From an uncultured Actinomycetes bacterium (GTDB lineage Bacteria > Actinomycetota > Thermoleophilia > Solirubrobacterales > 70-9), in the NCBI GenBank assembly GCA_946479725.1, contig CAMLHB010000101.1, positions 1 through 8,144 of the forward strand: a stretch of 8,144 bases of DNA, given 5' to 3'. Of the stretch, positions 1 through 6,322 are shown one piece after another. The first letter of the stretch is position 1, and every line of letters starts with the position of its first letter. The notes beneath the pieces were generated by a model. The model was given only the letters and a program-made list of their open reading frames with translations. It had not been told where the DNA came from and did not search any database. Position numbers and translations under genes: made by a program.

Positions 1-928
1 CCTCGATCGCCTGGAGGGCGGCCGGATCGGCCTCTACTCCCTCGGCGTAATCCCGCAGCACGGAGGAGACGTCACCCAGCTCGACCCCCAGCGCCCCCAC
101 CCGCTCGGCGATCGCGTCGAGGCCGGGGTCGAGTTCGGCGGCGCCCTGCAGCGCGGCTTCGGCCTGTGCCAGCGCCGCAACGGCGCCGCCACCATCCGCA
201 TCGGCGCCGGCGAGCCCGGCATGAGCGATGGCAGCGGCCTCCCGCAGCCCCTCGGCGTGGCGCAATCGCTCCCGCTGGGAGGCGAGCTCGGCCCGCTCCT
301 CCGGCGACGGCGCAACCGCCTCGATCTCCGAGAGCTCGTAGCGGTAGAGGTCGAGGTCGCGCTCCCGCGAGCCTTCGCGCTCGCGCAGCTCCGCCAGCTC
401 GGCCGCCAGCCGGCCGCACTCGCGGTGCACCTCGCGATAAGCCTGCCGCAGCTGCAGGTGCTCGCCGCCGGCAAAGCCGTCGAGGATCTCCAGCTGGGCC
501 GAGGAGATCGTCAGCCGCCGGTGCTCGTGCTGGCCGAAGAAGGCAAGCAGGCGGCCGCCGAGCAGCTTCAGATCGGCGGCGCTGGCGGCGCGGCCGGCGA
601 CGAAGGCGCTGGTGCGGCCGCCGGCCGAGACCCGCCGGCCCAGCACGACCTCCTCGGCGCCCTCAGGCAGCCGCTCGGCCAGCTCGGCGAACTCCGGCTC
701 CTCCAGCAAACCCTCGGGGAGGTCGAAGACTCCCTCGACCCAGGCCTCGGCGGCGCCAGGGCGGACGATCTGCGCCCGCGCCTTGCCGCCCATCAGCAGG
801 TCGAGCGAGTGGGCGAGGACCGTCTTGCCGGCCCCGGTCTCACCGGTGATCGCGTTCAGCCCCTCCCCGAGGCGCAGCTCGGCGCGCTCGATCAGCAGGA
901 GGTCCTCGATCCGCAGCTCGCGCAGCAC
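1..928 (-). CDS. recN: DNA repair protein RecN, N-terminal part (runs off the left edge)
   Basis: RecN is a cytoplasmic SMC-like ATPase that organises broken DNA ends for RecA-dependent double-strand break repair. The minus-strand frame is open from a GTG at 928-926 to the window edge (309 codons of a family usually about 550-590 residues). Seen in the translation: an N-terminal ATPase lobe with Walker A GETGAGKT at residues 29-36; the RecN hallmark GQHEHRRL at about residue 130, followed by a leucine-rich LEILDGFAG stretch; the DLYRYELSEIEA segment near residue 190; then Ala/Glu/Leu-rich coiled coil from about 160 to the edge. The Walker B lobe lies outside the window. No ATG or GTG lies in frame just upstream, so GTG 928 is the natural start even though the Shine-Dalgarno is weak. 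It is the last visible gene of the minus-strand run, 64 bases after the small coiled-coil gene. No frameshift or stop was found in the visible codons. Confidence 0.95.
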   Translation of the reverse strand, partial: MLRELRIEDLLLIERAELRLGEGLNAITGETGAGKTVLAHSLDLLMGGKARAQIVRPGAAEAWVEGVFDLPEGLLEEPEFAELAERLPEGAEEVVLGRRVSAGGRTSAFVAGRAASAADLKLLGGRLLAFFGQHEHRRLTISSAQLEILDGFAGGEHLQLRQAYREVHRECGRLAAELAELREREGSRERDLDLYRYELSEIEAVAPSPEERAELASQRERLRHAEGLREAAAIAHAGLAGADADGGGAVAALAQAEAALQGAAELDPGLDAIAERVGALGVELGDVSSVLRDYAEGVEADPAALQAIE

Positions 929-992
929 GGGATCTGTGTAGCAACGGCCGCGGACCGACTTGCGGGGGTTCCTCGCTATTTCCGGACCGGCA

Positions 993-1226
993 TCAGGTGA
1001 CGAGCGCGGCGCCGATCACGCTGGCGACGGTACTCGCACCGATGCTCGCGAAGCCGATGATCATCGTCCGCTGCATCGAGTCGAAGCGAGCGTTCGTCTC
1101 GGTCCGAAGTTCACGCAGCTCGCCGCGGACTTCGCCGATATCCCCCTTGACCTCGTCGAAGTCCTTCTCGATCTGACCCTCGAGGTCGTCCAGGCGCTCA
1201 TCGGTCCACGATTCCCTTGCCATCAT
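993..1226 (-). CDS. Small coiled-coil protein with one C-terminal membrane segment, unknown function
   Basis: A 77-residue protein starting with tandem ATG codons (1226-1224 and 1223-1221; either could be used, and no strong Shine-Dalgarno decides). Residues about 8-50 are highly charged and amphipathic, with repeated Asp/Glu-Val/Leu-Arg spacing (EVRGELRELR, NARFDSMQ), consistent with a coiled coil. Residues about 54-76 form one hydrophobic segment rich in Ala, Gly, Ile and Val (MIIGFASIGAS...VIGAALV), consistent with a C-terminal tail anchor. Nothing follows the segment, so the bulk should be cytoplasmic. No enzyme motif is visible. Small coiled-coil/tail-anchored proteins with a WTDERLDDL-like start are familiar to me from Thermoleophilia-type genomes, but I know of no assigned function. 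It lies 86 bases after the MFS gene and 64 bases before recN, on the same strand, so it may share a transcript with either. Confidence 0.72.
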   Translation of the reverse strand: MMARESWTDERLDDLEGQIEKDFDEVKGDIGEVRGELRELRTETNARFDSMQRTMIIGFASIGASTVASVIGAALVT

Positions 1227-1312
1227 CGCCGTGATTCAACCCTACGAAGCTTGTTGTCACAGGTGGTGCGCAGAACGGAAATTCTCTGGAGGATCTCTCG
1301 CGCGGAATTGTG

Positions 1313-2833
1313 TCAGCCGCCCGCTGGCTCGCTCGGGCCGTCCGTCGGCTGCACGAAGTCGCGGCTGCGGACGAGGAGAAAGCCGCAGGCGGCGCCCGCG
1401 AAGGAGACGATCGCGGCGATCAGGATGATCTCGTTGAAGGCGCCGACGAAGGCGATGTCCGCGGCGTGCACGGCTTTGTCGTGAACGGCCGGCGGCAGCG
1501 GCAGTTCGGAGACGGCGCGGGAGCCGCCGGAGGCGACCGCTTCGCCGAGTCCATCAGGAGCGTTGGGAAGGAGATCGCCCAGCTTCGAGTCGACGCGTCC
1601 CTGGAAGACGGCGCCGAGCCCGGCGACGCCGGTGGCGATCCCGACCTGGCGGAAGGTCGTGTTGATCCCCGAGCCCATCCCTGATTTCTCGACCGGGACG
1701 ACGGCGATCGCCGCCTGCCCGATCCCCGGGTTGGTGGTCCCGATCCCGATCCCGGCGAGGATGAAGCCGGCCAGGAGCGTCGTCCAGGTCGAGTCGACCG
1801 AGACCCCGTGCATCAGCAACAGCCCGAGGCCGACGATCGTCAGCCCGGTGCCGAGCAGGATCCGGATCGGGACCCGGTGCGAGAGCGAGCCGGAGATCGG
1901 GGCGACGACGAAGCCGAGCACCGTCAGGGGCAGGAAGCGCAAGCCGGCTTCCAGCGGCGAGTAATCGAGCACGCCCTGGATGTAGATGGTCAGGTAGAGG
2001 AAGAGGGCGAACATCCCGGCCGAGAGGCAGAAGGCCACCGCCGAGACCCCGTTGAAGGCGGGCTTGCGGAACAGCTTCAGGTCCAGCATCGGGTGGTCGC
2101 TGCGCCGCTCGATCGCGACGAAGAGCGCCAGCAGGAGAGCGGCGCCGATCAGGCAGGCGAGGATCAGCGGGCTGCCCCAGCCCTGGGGGTTGCCGCGGAT
2201 CAGGCCGAAGATCAGGAGGAAGAGCGCCGAGGAGAAGGTGACCAGCCCGGGGAAGTCGATCGGCTCGGGGTCCTGGGCGGAGACGTTGACGATCTTGCGC
2301 TCGGTCAGCGCCATCGCCGCGATCCCGATGGGGACGTTGATGAAGAAGATCCACTCCCAGCCCAGGCTCTGGGTGACGATGCCGCCGATCAGCGGCCCGA
2401 CCGCGACGGCGCCGCCGACGGTCGCCCCCCAGACGCCGAAGGCGGTCGCCCGATCTTTGCCGTGGAACTCCTGGCCGATCAGCGCCAGCGAGGTGGCGAA
2501 CATGCCGGCGCCGCCGATCCCCTGCATCCCCCGCGCCAGGTTGAGCAAGGTCGGATCGGTGGCAATCCCGCAGAGGAATGAGGCGAGGGTGAAGACGCCG
2601 AACCCGATCGTGAAGACGCGCCGGCGGCCGAGTCGGTCGCCGAGCGAGCCCGCGGTGAGCAGGAAGGCGGCGAGCATCAGCGAGTAGGCGTCGACGACCC
2701 ACTGCAGGCTGGAGAGGCTCGCGTTCAGTTCCCGCTGGATGTCCGGCAGGGCGACGTTGACCACCGTCACGTCCAGCAGCAGCATGAACGTCGCGACCGA
2801 GACGAGGACGAGGGTCCACCACTTGCGCTCCAT
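1313..2833 (-). CDS. DHA2-family MFS drug/proton antiporter, 14 TM
   Basis: A 506-residue inner-membrane transporter of the major facilitator superfamily, DHA2 (EmrB/QacA-like) group, which exports drugs or other hydrophobic compounds using the proton gradient; the substrate cannot be read from sequence. Motifs seen: LDVTVVNVALP in TM1 (residues 20-30, DHA2 motif D1), motif A GSLGDRLGRRRVF (62-74), motif B RGMQGIGGAG (101-110) and motif C ending GPLIGG (146-151). Hydrophobic segments run to about residue 490, giving roughly 14 TMs, the usual length and topology of the subfamily. The C-terminal tail after the last TM is short and hydrophilic. The ATG at 2833 is preceded by an AGGGTGG Shine-Dalgarno about 6 bases upstream. 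The frame stays open far upstream into nadK, but that extension lacks sense and is rejected. It lies 47 bases after nadK and may be cotranscribed with tlyA-nadK. It is not normally part of this housekeeping cluster, and no local TetR or MarR regulator is visible. Confidence 0.93.
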   Translation of the reverse strand: MERKWWTLVLVSVATFMLLLDVTVVNVALPDIQRELNASLSSLQWVVDAYSLMLAAFLLTAGSLGDRLGRRRVFTIGFGVFTLASFLCGIATDPTLLNLARGMQGIGGAGMFATSLALIGQEFHGKDRATAFGVWGATVGGAVAVGPLIGGIVTQSLGWEWIFFINVPIGIAAMALTERKIVNVSAQDPEPIDFPGLVTFSSALFLLIFGLIRGNPQGWGSPLILACLIGAALLLALFVAIERRSDHPMLDLKLFRKPAFNGVSAVAFCLSAGMFALFLYLTIYIQGVLDYSPLEAGLRFLPLTVLGFVVAPISGSLSHRVPIRILLGTGLTIVGLGLLLMHGVSVDSTWTTLLAGFILAGIGIGTTNPGIGQAAIAVVPVEKSGMGSGINTTFRQVGIATGVAGLGAVFQGRVDSKLGDLLPNAPDGLGEAVASGGSRAVSELPLPPAVHDKAVHAADIAFVGAFNEIILIAAIVSFAGAACGFLLVRSRDFVQPTDGPSEPAGG

Positions 2834-2880
2834 GGCGGGCCACCCTAAACAACCCACCTCGTCGGCTGAGACAGACGGCT

Positions 2881-3723
2881 TCAGACAGCCAAGTGGCCGA
2901 ACTTCTCGCGGATGCGGCCGTAGAAGCTCGTTCCAGGAAGCTGCGCCAGGCGGCTGACCGAATCGAGGAAGCGGACTTCGAGCGCGGCGCCGGCGGCGAG
3001 GTCGGCGATCTTCCCGCCGTCGACCGCGACCTCGACCGGCTCGCGCTCGGGGGCGTTGCCGACGTGAAGGACGTCCCCGGGGGCGACTACCAGCGCCCGC
3101 GCCGTCAGCGAGTGGGGCGAGATGTAGCTGACCACGTAGCCCTTCACGCCCCAGGCGAGAATCGGGCCCTGGTTGGCGAGGTTGTAGCCGGTCGACCCGG
3201 CCGGCGTGGCGGCGACCAGACCGTCGCAGCGGACGTGGCCGACCTCCTCGCCTGCGATCCGGTAGCTCAGCTCGGCGACCCGGTCGTGGGGACGGCGGGC
3301 GAGGGTGATGTCGTTCAGTCCCACCTGCTCCTTCCCGTCGACCTTCACCTCGAGCCCCGGCAGCTGAATCGTCTCGATTTCCCCGTCGAGGGCACGCCGT
3401 ATCCCGGCCGCCGCTTCGTCGCGCTCGACCGCGGCGAGGAAGCCGACGGTGCCGAAGTTGACACCGAAGACCGGAACCTCGGTGTGGGCATAGCGGCGCA
3501 GCGCGTGGAGAATCGAGCCGTCGCCGCCGAGGACCAGGCAGATGTCGGGGACGGTGTGTTCGGCGGTGACGTCGACGCCCTCGCCGGAGGCGCCGTGCTT
3601 TTCCAGCTCCTGCTCGGTCGCCGCCAGCCGCCAACCTGCCTCATGGGCGACCTCGGCCGCCACCGCGACGGCTTCCGAGGCGCTGGGCGGATGCGAGTGG
3701 GTGATCAGGGCCGCGGTCTTCAC
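2881..3723 (-). CDS. nadK: NAD kinase
   Basis: ATP- (or polyphosphate-) dependent NAD kinase, which makes NADP from NAD in the cytoplasm. The 280-residue length is normal. Family motifs seen: GGDGS at residues 66-70 (phosphate-donor binding; the family norm is GGDGT); GVNFGTVGFLA at 87-97 (family GVNxGxxGFL); the NAD-contacting Asn-acidic pair as N137-D138 (often NE elsewhere); and TPAGSTGYN at 173-181 (family TPTGSTAY). The C-terminal beta-rich region contains EVAVDGGK, near residue 240, matching the VDG element of the family. The GTG start at 3723-3721 overlaps the tlyA TGA as GTGA, which implies translational coupling. Actinobacteria commonly carry tlyA-nadK-recN, which supports the identity. 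An older symbol is ppnK. Confidence 0.96.
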   Translation of the reverse strand: MKTAALITHSHPPSASEAVAVAAEVAHEAGWRLAATEQELEKHGASGEGVDVTAEHTVPDICLVLGGDGSILHALRRYAHTEVPVFGVNFGTVGFLAAVERDEAAAGIRRALDGEIETIQLPGLEVKVDGKEQVGLNDITLARRPHDRVAELSYRIAGEEVGHVRCDGLVAATPAGSTGYNLANQGPILAWGVKGYVVSYISPHSLTARALVVAPGDVLHVGNAPEREPVEVAVDGGKIADLAAGAALEVRFLDSVSRLAQLPGTSFYGRIREKFGHLAV

Positions 3724-4508
3724 TCGTCCCCCTCGACCGCGAAGACCGCAGCCTCCAGGTCCTCGACTTCGGATCCGTTCCCGCCGGCCCAGACGAAGGT
3801 CTCGCGGTTGCCCTTCGGTCCCGGCAGCCCGGAGGAGGCGAAGCCGCGCACCGGCAGGCCGAGATCGCGGATCGCCGCGGCAACGCCGAGGATCGCCTCG
3901 CGACGGTCCGCGGCCGCACGGACAACTCCCCGTCCGACCCGCTCTCGGCCGAGCTCGAACTGCGGCTTCACCATCGCCAGCACTTCGCCCTGGACCGACA
4001 GGCAGCGCACTACCGCCGGCAGGACCTTCGCCAGGGAGATGAAGGAGACGTCGACCGTCGCCAGGTCGGGCGCGAAGGGCAGGTCCGCCGGCTCCATCGC
4101 CCGCGCGTTGAGGCGCTCGATCACGTGCACGCGCGGATCCTGCCGCAGGCGGACGTCGAGCTGGCCATAGGCGACGTCGGTGGCGGCGACCCGGGCGGCG
4201 CCGCGCTGCAGGAGACAGTCGGTGAAGCCTCCGGTCGAGGCGCCGACGTCGAGACAATCGCGGTCGGCGACATCGATCTCCAGCGCCTCGAGCGCGTTCT
4301 CCAGCTTCGTCCCGCCGCGGGAGACGTAGCGCGGCCCCTCCTCGACGATCAGGCGCGCGTCCGGCTCCACAAGCTGGCTCGGCCGCAGCGCCACCGGCCC
4401 GTCCTGTCCGATCCGCACTTCCCCGGCACGCACGGCCCCGGCCGCCGCCGAGCGCGACGGAAAGAGGCCGCGGTCGGCCAAAACGGCGTCTATCCGGGTC
4501 TTCTTCAC
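3720..4508 (-). CDS. tlyA: TlyA family 16S/23S rRNA 2'-O-methyltransferase
   Basis: TlyA methylates the 2'-OH of cytidines at the ribosomal subunit interface (C1409 of 16S and C1920 of 23S in E. coli numbering) using S-adenosylmethionine; in mycobacteria this modification is required for full capreomycin sensitivity. The 262 residues are typical. An N-terminal S4-like RNA-binding domain spans about 3-60 (RIDAVLADRG, SRSAAAGAVRAGEV). The FtsJ/RrmJ-like fold follows, with SAM motif I DVGASTGGFTDCLL at 87-100. A K-D-K-E catalytic set is visible: K68 (SRGGTKL), D153 (VDVSFISL), K181 (MVKPQFE) and E236 (GNRETF). The start is GTG 4508-4506, giving MKKTRID; upstream Shine-Dalgarno pairing is weak. 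It is the first gene of the minus-strand operon and is coupled to nadK by a 4-base overlap. Some family members were historically labelled haemolysins; the motifs here favour the methyltransferase role. Confidence 0.95.
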   Translation of the reverse strand: MKKTRIDAVLADRGLFPSRSAAAGAVRAGEVRIGQDGPVALRPSQLVEPDARLIVEEGPRYVSRGGTKLENALEALEIDVADRDCLDVGASTGGFTDCLLQRGAARVAATDVAYGQLDVRLRQDPRVHVIERLNARAMEPADLPFAPDLATVDVSFISLAKVLPAVVRCLSVQGEVLAMVKPQFELGRERVGRGVVRAAADRREAILGVAAAIRDLGLPVRGFASSGLPGPKGNRETFVWAGGNGSEVEDLEAAVFAVEGDE

Positions 4509-4544
4509 GCCCGGAAAGCTAGCGGCCGCCTGCGGCTTTAGCCT

Positions 4545-4573
4545 TTTATTCGAGCTTGAGGATGAGATGTCAC
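4545..4573 (-). promoter_or_regulatory. Candidate sigma70-type promoter of the tlyA-nadK operon
   Basis: On the minus strand, GTGACA (4573-4568; 5 of 6 to TTGACA) is followed by exactly 17 bases and then AATAAA (4550-4545; 4 of 6 to TATAAT). Transcription would begin near 4537, giving a leader of about 30 bases before the tlyA GTG. Position and spacing are good, but the -10 match is moderate, and this rests on pattern matching only. Confidence 0.4.
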
Positions 4574-4633
4574 ATTCCCGTGCGACCGCTTACCGAATTT
4601 GATCTGGTCGCTTAAAGCAAATCGGGTAGATAG

Positions 4634-4928
4634 GCCGCAGAGTGCGTCAATTGCAGCATCTCTGTGACCCCACTCACACACAAGTCGCACATACGTTCGT
4701 ACGCTGTTCAAGGATTCGCAAGAGGAAACCGATCAAGGAGCACGACCAAGACTTCAAGGCTGATCCCCGCGTCGACATATCGCCTCGCTGCTTCCCACAG
4801 CGACGCACTCGACATTAACCGGGCTCACCTACCTCCCACGGATCCACACATATATAGAGATACATATCTCTCCTCCCTGTAGTAACCCCAGAAGCGCCCC
4901 GCCTCCCCCGGCGGGGCGTTTTCTGTTG
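4634..4928 (+). ncRNA. Possible orphan plus-strand transcript (small RNA or unrecognised short gene)
   Basis: The terminator at 4895-4928 points along the plus strand, yet the only recognised gene upstream of it, tlyA, is on the minus strand, so something else must be terminated. The preceding 250 or so bases are AT-richer than the flanks and contain no well-supported ORF. It does not match tmRNA (no tRNA-like CCA end with a T-loop), RNase P RNA or SRP RNA features I could look for. The 5' end is a guess: TAGATA (4627-4632) could be a -10 element, but TTGATC (4599-4604) is 22 bases away, too far for a good -35. The alternative is a 72-residue basic peptide from GTG 4664 that ends in tandem stops TAG TAA (4880-4885) ten bases before the stem. 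Confidence 0.25.
4895..4928 (+). terminator. Strong Rho-independent terminator
   Basis: A perfect 9-bp GC stem, CGCCCCGCC (4895-4903) with GGCGGGGCG (4910-4918), has a 6-base loop tccccc and is followed directly by the T-rich tract TTTTCTGTT (4919-4927). The T tract makes it plus-strand directed; the other side of the stem has only a mixed sequence. It lies 10 bases after the TAG TAA tandem stops of the weak 72-codon frame. Confidence 0.8.
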
Positions 4929-5049
4929 TCGGGCTCTGGGGGCCGTCCTGGGCCACATCCAAGGCAGTCCGCCGGGCGAATTGCTGCACGGCGACTTCGA
5001 TCCTGATTAGATAGAGACTCGCTTAAGGACCCGCAGACGACCAAGTGCC

Positions 5050-5277
5050 ATGAAACGACGCATCCTCAAACTCGACGCTCAAGGCTATGAGGAACTCCTC
5101 GAGGCAACGGCCGAGACCAATGCACGGATGCAGGAGATAGAAGAAGAATCCGCCGCAAGGACCGGCCGCGAGCTGAACCCCATCGCCTGGCGCCACATCG
5201 TTCTGCCGGCTTCCGAGGAGCAGGTGGCCGAACTTCAAGCGGAGGAATCCCGCAGCCGAGGGACTCCGCCCCTTTAG
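5050..5277 (+). CDS. 75-residue acidic helical protein, function unknown
   Basis: An ATG-initiated small ORF. Residues about 8-42 form a strongly helical, acidic stretch (LDAQGYEELLEATAETNARM, then QEIEEESAART), followed by NPIAWRHIVLPASEEQVAEL and a short polar tail. The arrangement resembles, from memory, the C-terminal helix of ArsR-like winged-helix regulators in related actinobacteria (a LDxEGxxEL... helix followed by an acidic xIExESAxR stretch), but no DNA-binding domain precedes it: the frame is closed by a TAG at 5008-5010. It could be a free-standing dimerisation-type protein, a remnant, or something unrelated. No strong Shine-Dalgarno is visible; AAGGA at 5025-5029 is about 20 bases away. 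Third-position GC is visibly lower than in neighbouring genes (several GAA, CAA, GCA, ATA codons), suggesting a different history or weak selection. No membrane segment or cysteine is present. Confidence 0.5.
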   Translation: MKRRILKLDAQGYEELLEATAETNARMQEIEEESAARTGRELNPIAWRHIVLPASEEQVAELQAEESRSRGTPPL

Positions 5278-5504
5278 TCCCTCCCTGGGCTCGCTGAGCT
5301 CGCGGATCGAATCTTGTCAGGGAACGTGGGGCAGGCTTCGCGGATCGCCGCTCGCTGCTGCGTCACCGCGCCACCGGCCCTTCTCCTCGCCTCTGTTGTT
5401 CGCGAAAGGAAGTTGATCCGAGTACGGGGGAGTTCTAAGGTCTGTGTGCAATCAGCGAGTTGTCGGTAGGGGCGCTGTCTGCGAACCAATCGCAAATCGA
5501 ATCC

Positions 5505-5511
5505 AAGGGAG
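5505..5511 (+). promoter_or_regulatory. Ribosome binding site of the DUF7144 gene
   Basis: AAGGGAG at 5505-5511 lies 6 bases before the ATG at 5518. It fixes this start and marks the beginning of the two-gene plus-strand operon. The 240 bases upstream (5278-5517) contain no gene; TTGATC at 5413-5418 could be a -35, but no good -10 follows at the right distance. A 10-base direct repeat TCGCGGATCG occurs at 5300-5309 and 5338-5347. Confidence 0.75.
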
Positions 5512-5517
5512 AAGCAC

Positions 5518-5928
5518 ATGGAGACCAGCGGAGCTGCCGGAAGCCGGCGGCGCGTGGAGGAAAGGCAGCCGACGGGGTGGACCGTCTTCGCCGGCGTCCT
5601 CTTGTTCATCGTCGGCTCGCTCGATGCACTCTGGGGCCTGGCGGGGATCCTCAACAACGAAGTCGTCTTCGTCGGCGGCCAAGGCGTGATCATTGCCGAC
5701 GTCACGACCTGGGGTTGGATCCACCTGATCCTCGGCTCGATCGTCGCCAGCACCGGCCTCGGGCTGTTCGCCGGGGCCGATTGGGCGCGGATCGCGGCGA
5801 TCTTCTTCGTCAGCGTCAACGCCGTCGCCCAGATCGTCTGGTTCCCCGCAGCGCCGCTGTGGGCGTTCCTGATGATCATCCTCGACGTGACGATCATCTA
5901 CCAGCTGACCGCGCGCTGGGAGGAATAG
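5518..5928 (+). CDS. DUF7144-type four-TM membrane protein
   Basis: A 136-residue integral membrane protein of unknown function. After a polar, Arg-rich N-terminus (1-18) there are four hydrophobic segments at about 21-44, 65-85, 90-109 and 114-131. Features typical of the DUF7144 family are visible: a GWTVFAG opening of TM1 with a Gly-Leu-rich end; the WGWIHLILGS motif opening TM2 (65-74); a Gly-Leu-Phe end to TM2 followed by WARI (89-92); and a PLWAFLMIILDV segment in TM4 (113-124). No catalytic residues or signal-peptide cleavage site are seen. A good Shine-Dalgarno supports ATG 5518. Its TAG stop directly abuts the ATG of the next gene, so the two are almost surely cotranscribed and translationally coupled, and may act together at the membrane. 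The family assignment comes from recalled motifs. Confidence 0.85.
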   Translation: METSGAAGSRRRVEERQPTGWTVFAGVLLFIVGSLDALWGLAGILNNEVVFVGGQGVIIADVTTWGWIHLILGSIVASTGLGLFAGADWARIAAIFFVSVNAVAQIVWFPAAPLWAFLMIILDVTIIYQLTARWEE

Positions 5929-6318
5929 ATGCCGATCGCCGACATCAGCTTCGGGGAAGCGCTGCTGCTCGTCCTCGAGTTCTTCCTCTTCGTCGCGTGG
6001 CTCTGGATCCTCTTCGCGATCATCTCGGACCTCTTCCGCGATCACGAGATCTCCGGCTGGGGCAAGGCCGGTTGGGTCCTGTTCCTGCTGATCCTGCCGT
6101 TCCTGGGGGCGCTGATCTACCTGATCGCCCGCGGTGACGGGATGCGGGAACGGACGATCAAAGCCCAGGAAGACGCGAAGGGCCAGCTCGACGCCTACAT
6201 CCAGCAGCAGGCCCACAGCTCGCCTGCCGACGAACTGCACAAGTTGAACGAGCTGAAAGAGAAAGGCGCTCTCTCCCCGGAGGAGTTCGAGCGCGCGAAG
6301 GCCAAGCTCCTGGCCTGA
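5929..6318 (+). CDS. PLDc_N domain and SHOCT domain membrane protein
   Basis: A 129-residue protein with two TM segments (about 11-32 and 48-67) joined by SDLFRDHEISGWGKAGW (33-49), the signature of the PLDc_N domain (N-terminal membrane part of cardiolipin synthases). No HKD phospholipase D motif follows, so it is not itself a phospholipase. After Arg-rich juxtamembrane residues (ARGDGMRER, 67-75) comes a polar helix, Gln-rich at about 86-94, and then a C-terminal SHOCT domain (101-129: ELHKLNELKEKGALSPEEFERAKAKLL), a short helical module often found at protein C-termini. The ATG at 5929 follows the upstream TAG with no gap, and its Shine-Dalgarno GGGAGG (5918-5923) lies inside the end of the previous gene. 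Function is unknown; a membrane stress or envelope-associated role is often guessed for such proteins. It converges on the DUF2252 gene with 4 bases between the stops. Confidence 0.88.
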   Translation: MPIADISFGEALLLVLEFFLFVAWLWILFAIISDLFRDHEISGWGKAGWVLFLLILPFLGALIYLIARGDGMRERTIKAQEDAKGQLDAYIQQQAHSSPADELHKLNELKEKGALSPEEFERAKAKLLA

Positions 6319-6322
6319 GGCT

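Larger units (their letters stand above)
4509..5049. other. 541-base intergenic region of lower GC between tlyA and the 75-residue ORF
   Basis: No convincing protein gene is visible here. Contents from left to right: the tlyA promoter (4545-4573); an inverted pair GCGACC (4582-4587) and GGTCGC (4606-4611) separated by 18 bases; a clearly AT-richer stretch from about 4590 to 4885; a 6-bp inverted repeat AGAGAT-acat-ATCTCT (4856-4871); a strong plus-strand terminator (4895-4928); and about 120 unremarkable bases before 5050. The short motifs CGCTTAA (4609-4615, 5020-5026) and TAGATAG (4627-4633, 5008-5014) each occur twice, in opposite order. A weak 72-codon frame (GTG 4664 to TAG 4882) crosses the AT-rich part but has no ribosome binding site and non-native codon use. 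Confidence 0.6.

Noticed and set aside
221..1000. Long plus-strand open frame opposite recN
   Set aside because: It is codon-aligned antisense to recN, whose Walker A and GQHEHRRL motifs are unmistakable. The plus-strand translation shows no domain.
1313..3634. 773-codon open frame running from inside nadK through the whole MFS gene on the minus strand
   Set aside because: Only the part from ATG 2833 reads as a transporter. The upstream 267 codons are Arg/Pro/Gly-rich nonsense overlapping nadK in another frame, a common artefact of high GC, and the ATG 2833 has its own Shine-Dalgarno.
4513..4550. Plus-strand hairpin plus TTTTATT near 4515-4550 as a terminator
   Set aside because: The possible stems (AAAGC/GCTTT, GCCGC/GCGGC) are short or have loops too small, and any transcript reaching it would be antisense to tlyA. 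The T tract is better explained as the complement of the tlyA -10 region.
4590..4930. tmRNA, RNase P RNA or SRP RNA in the AT-richer region
   Set aside because: None of the diagnostic elements was found: no tRNA-like end with T-loop and CCA, no RNase P core sequences, no SRP Alu or helix 8 motif.
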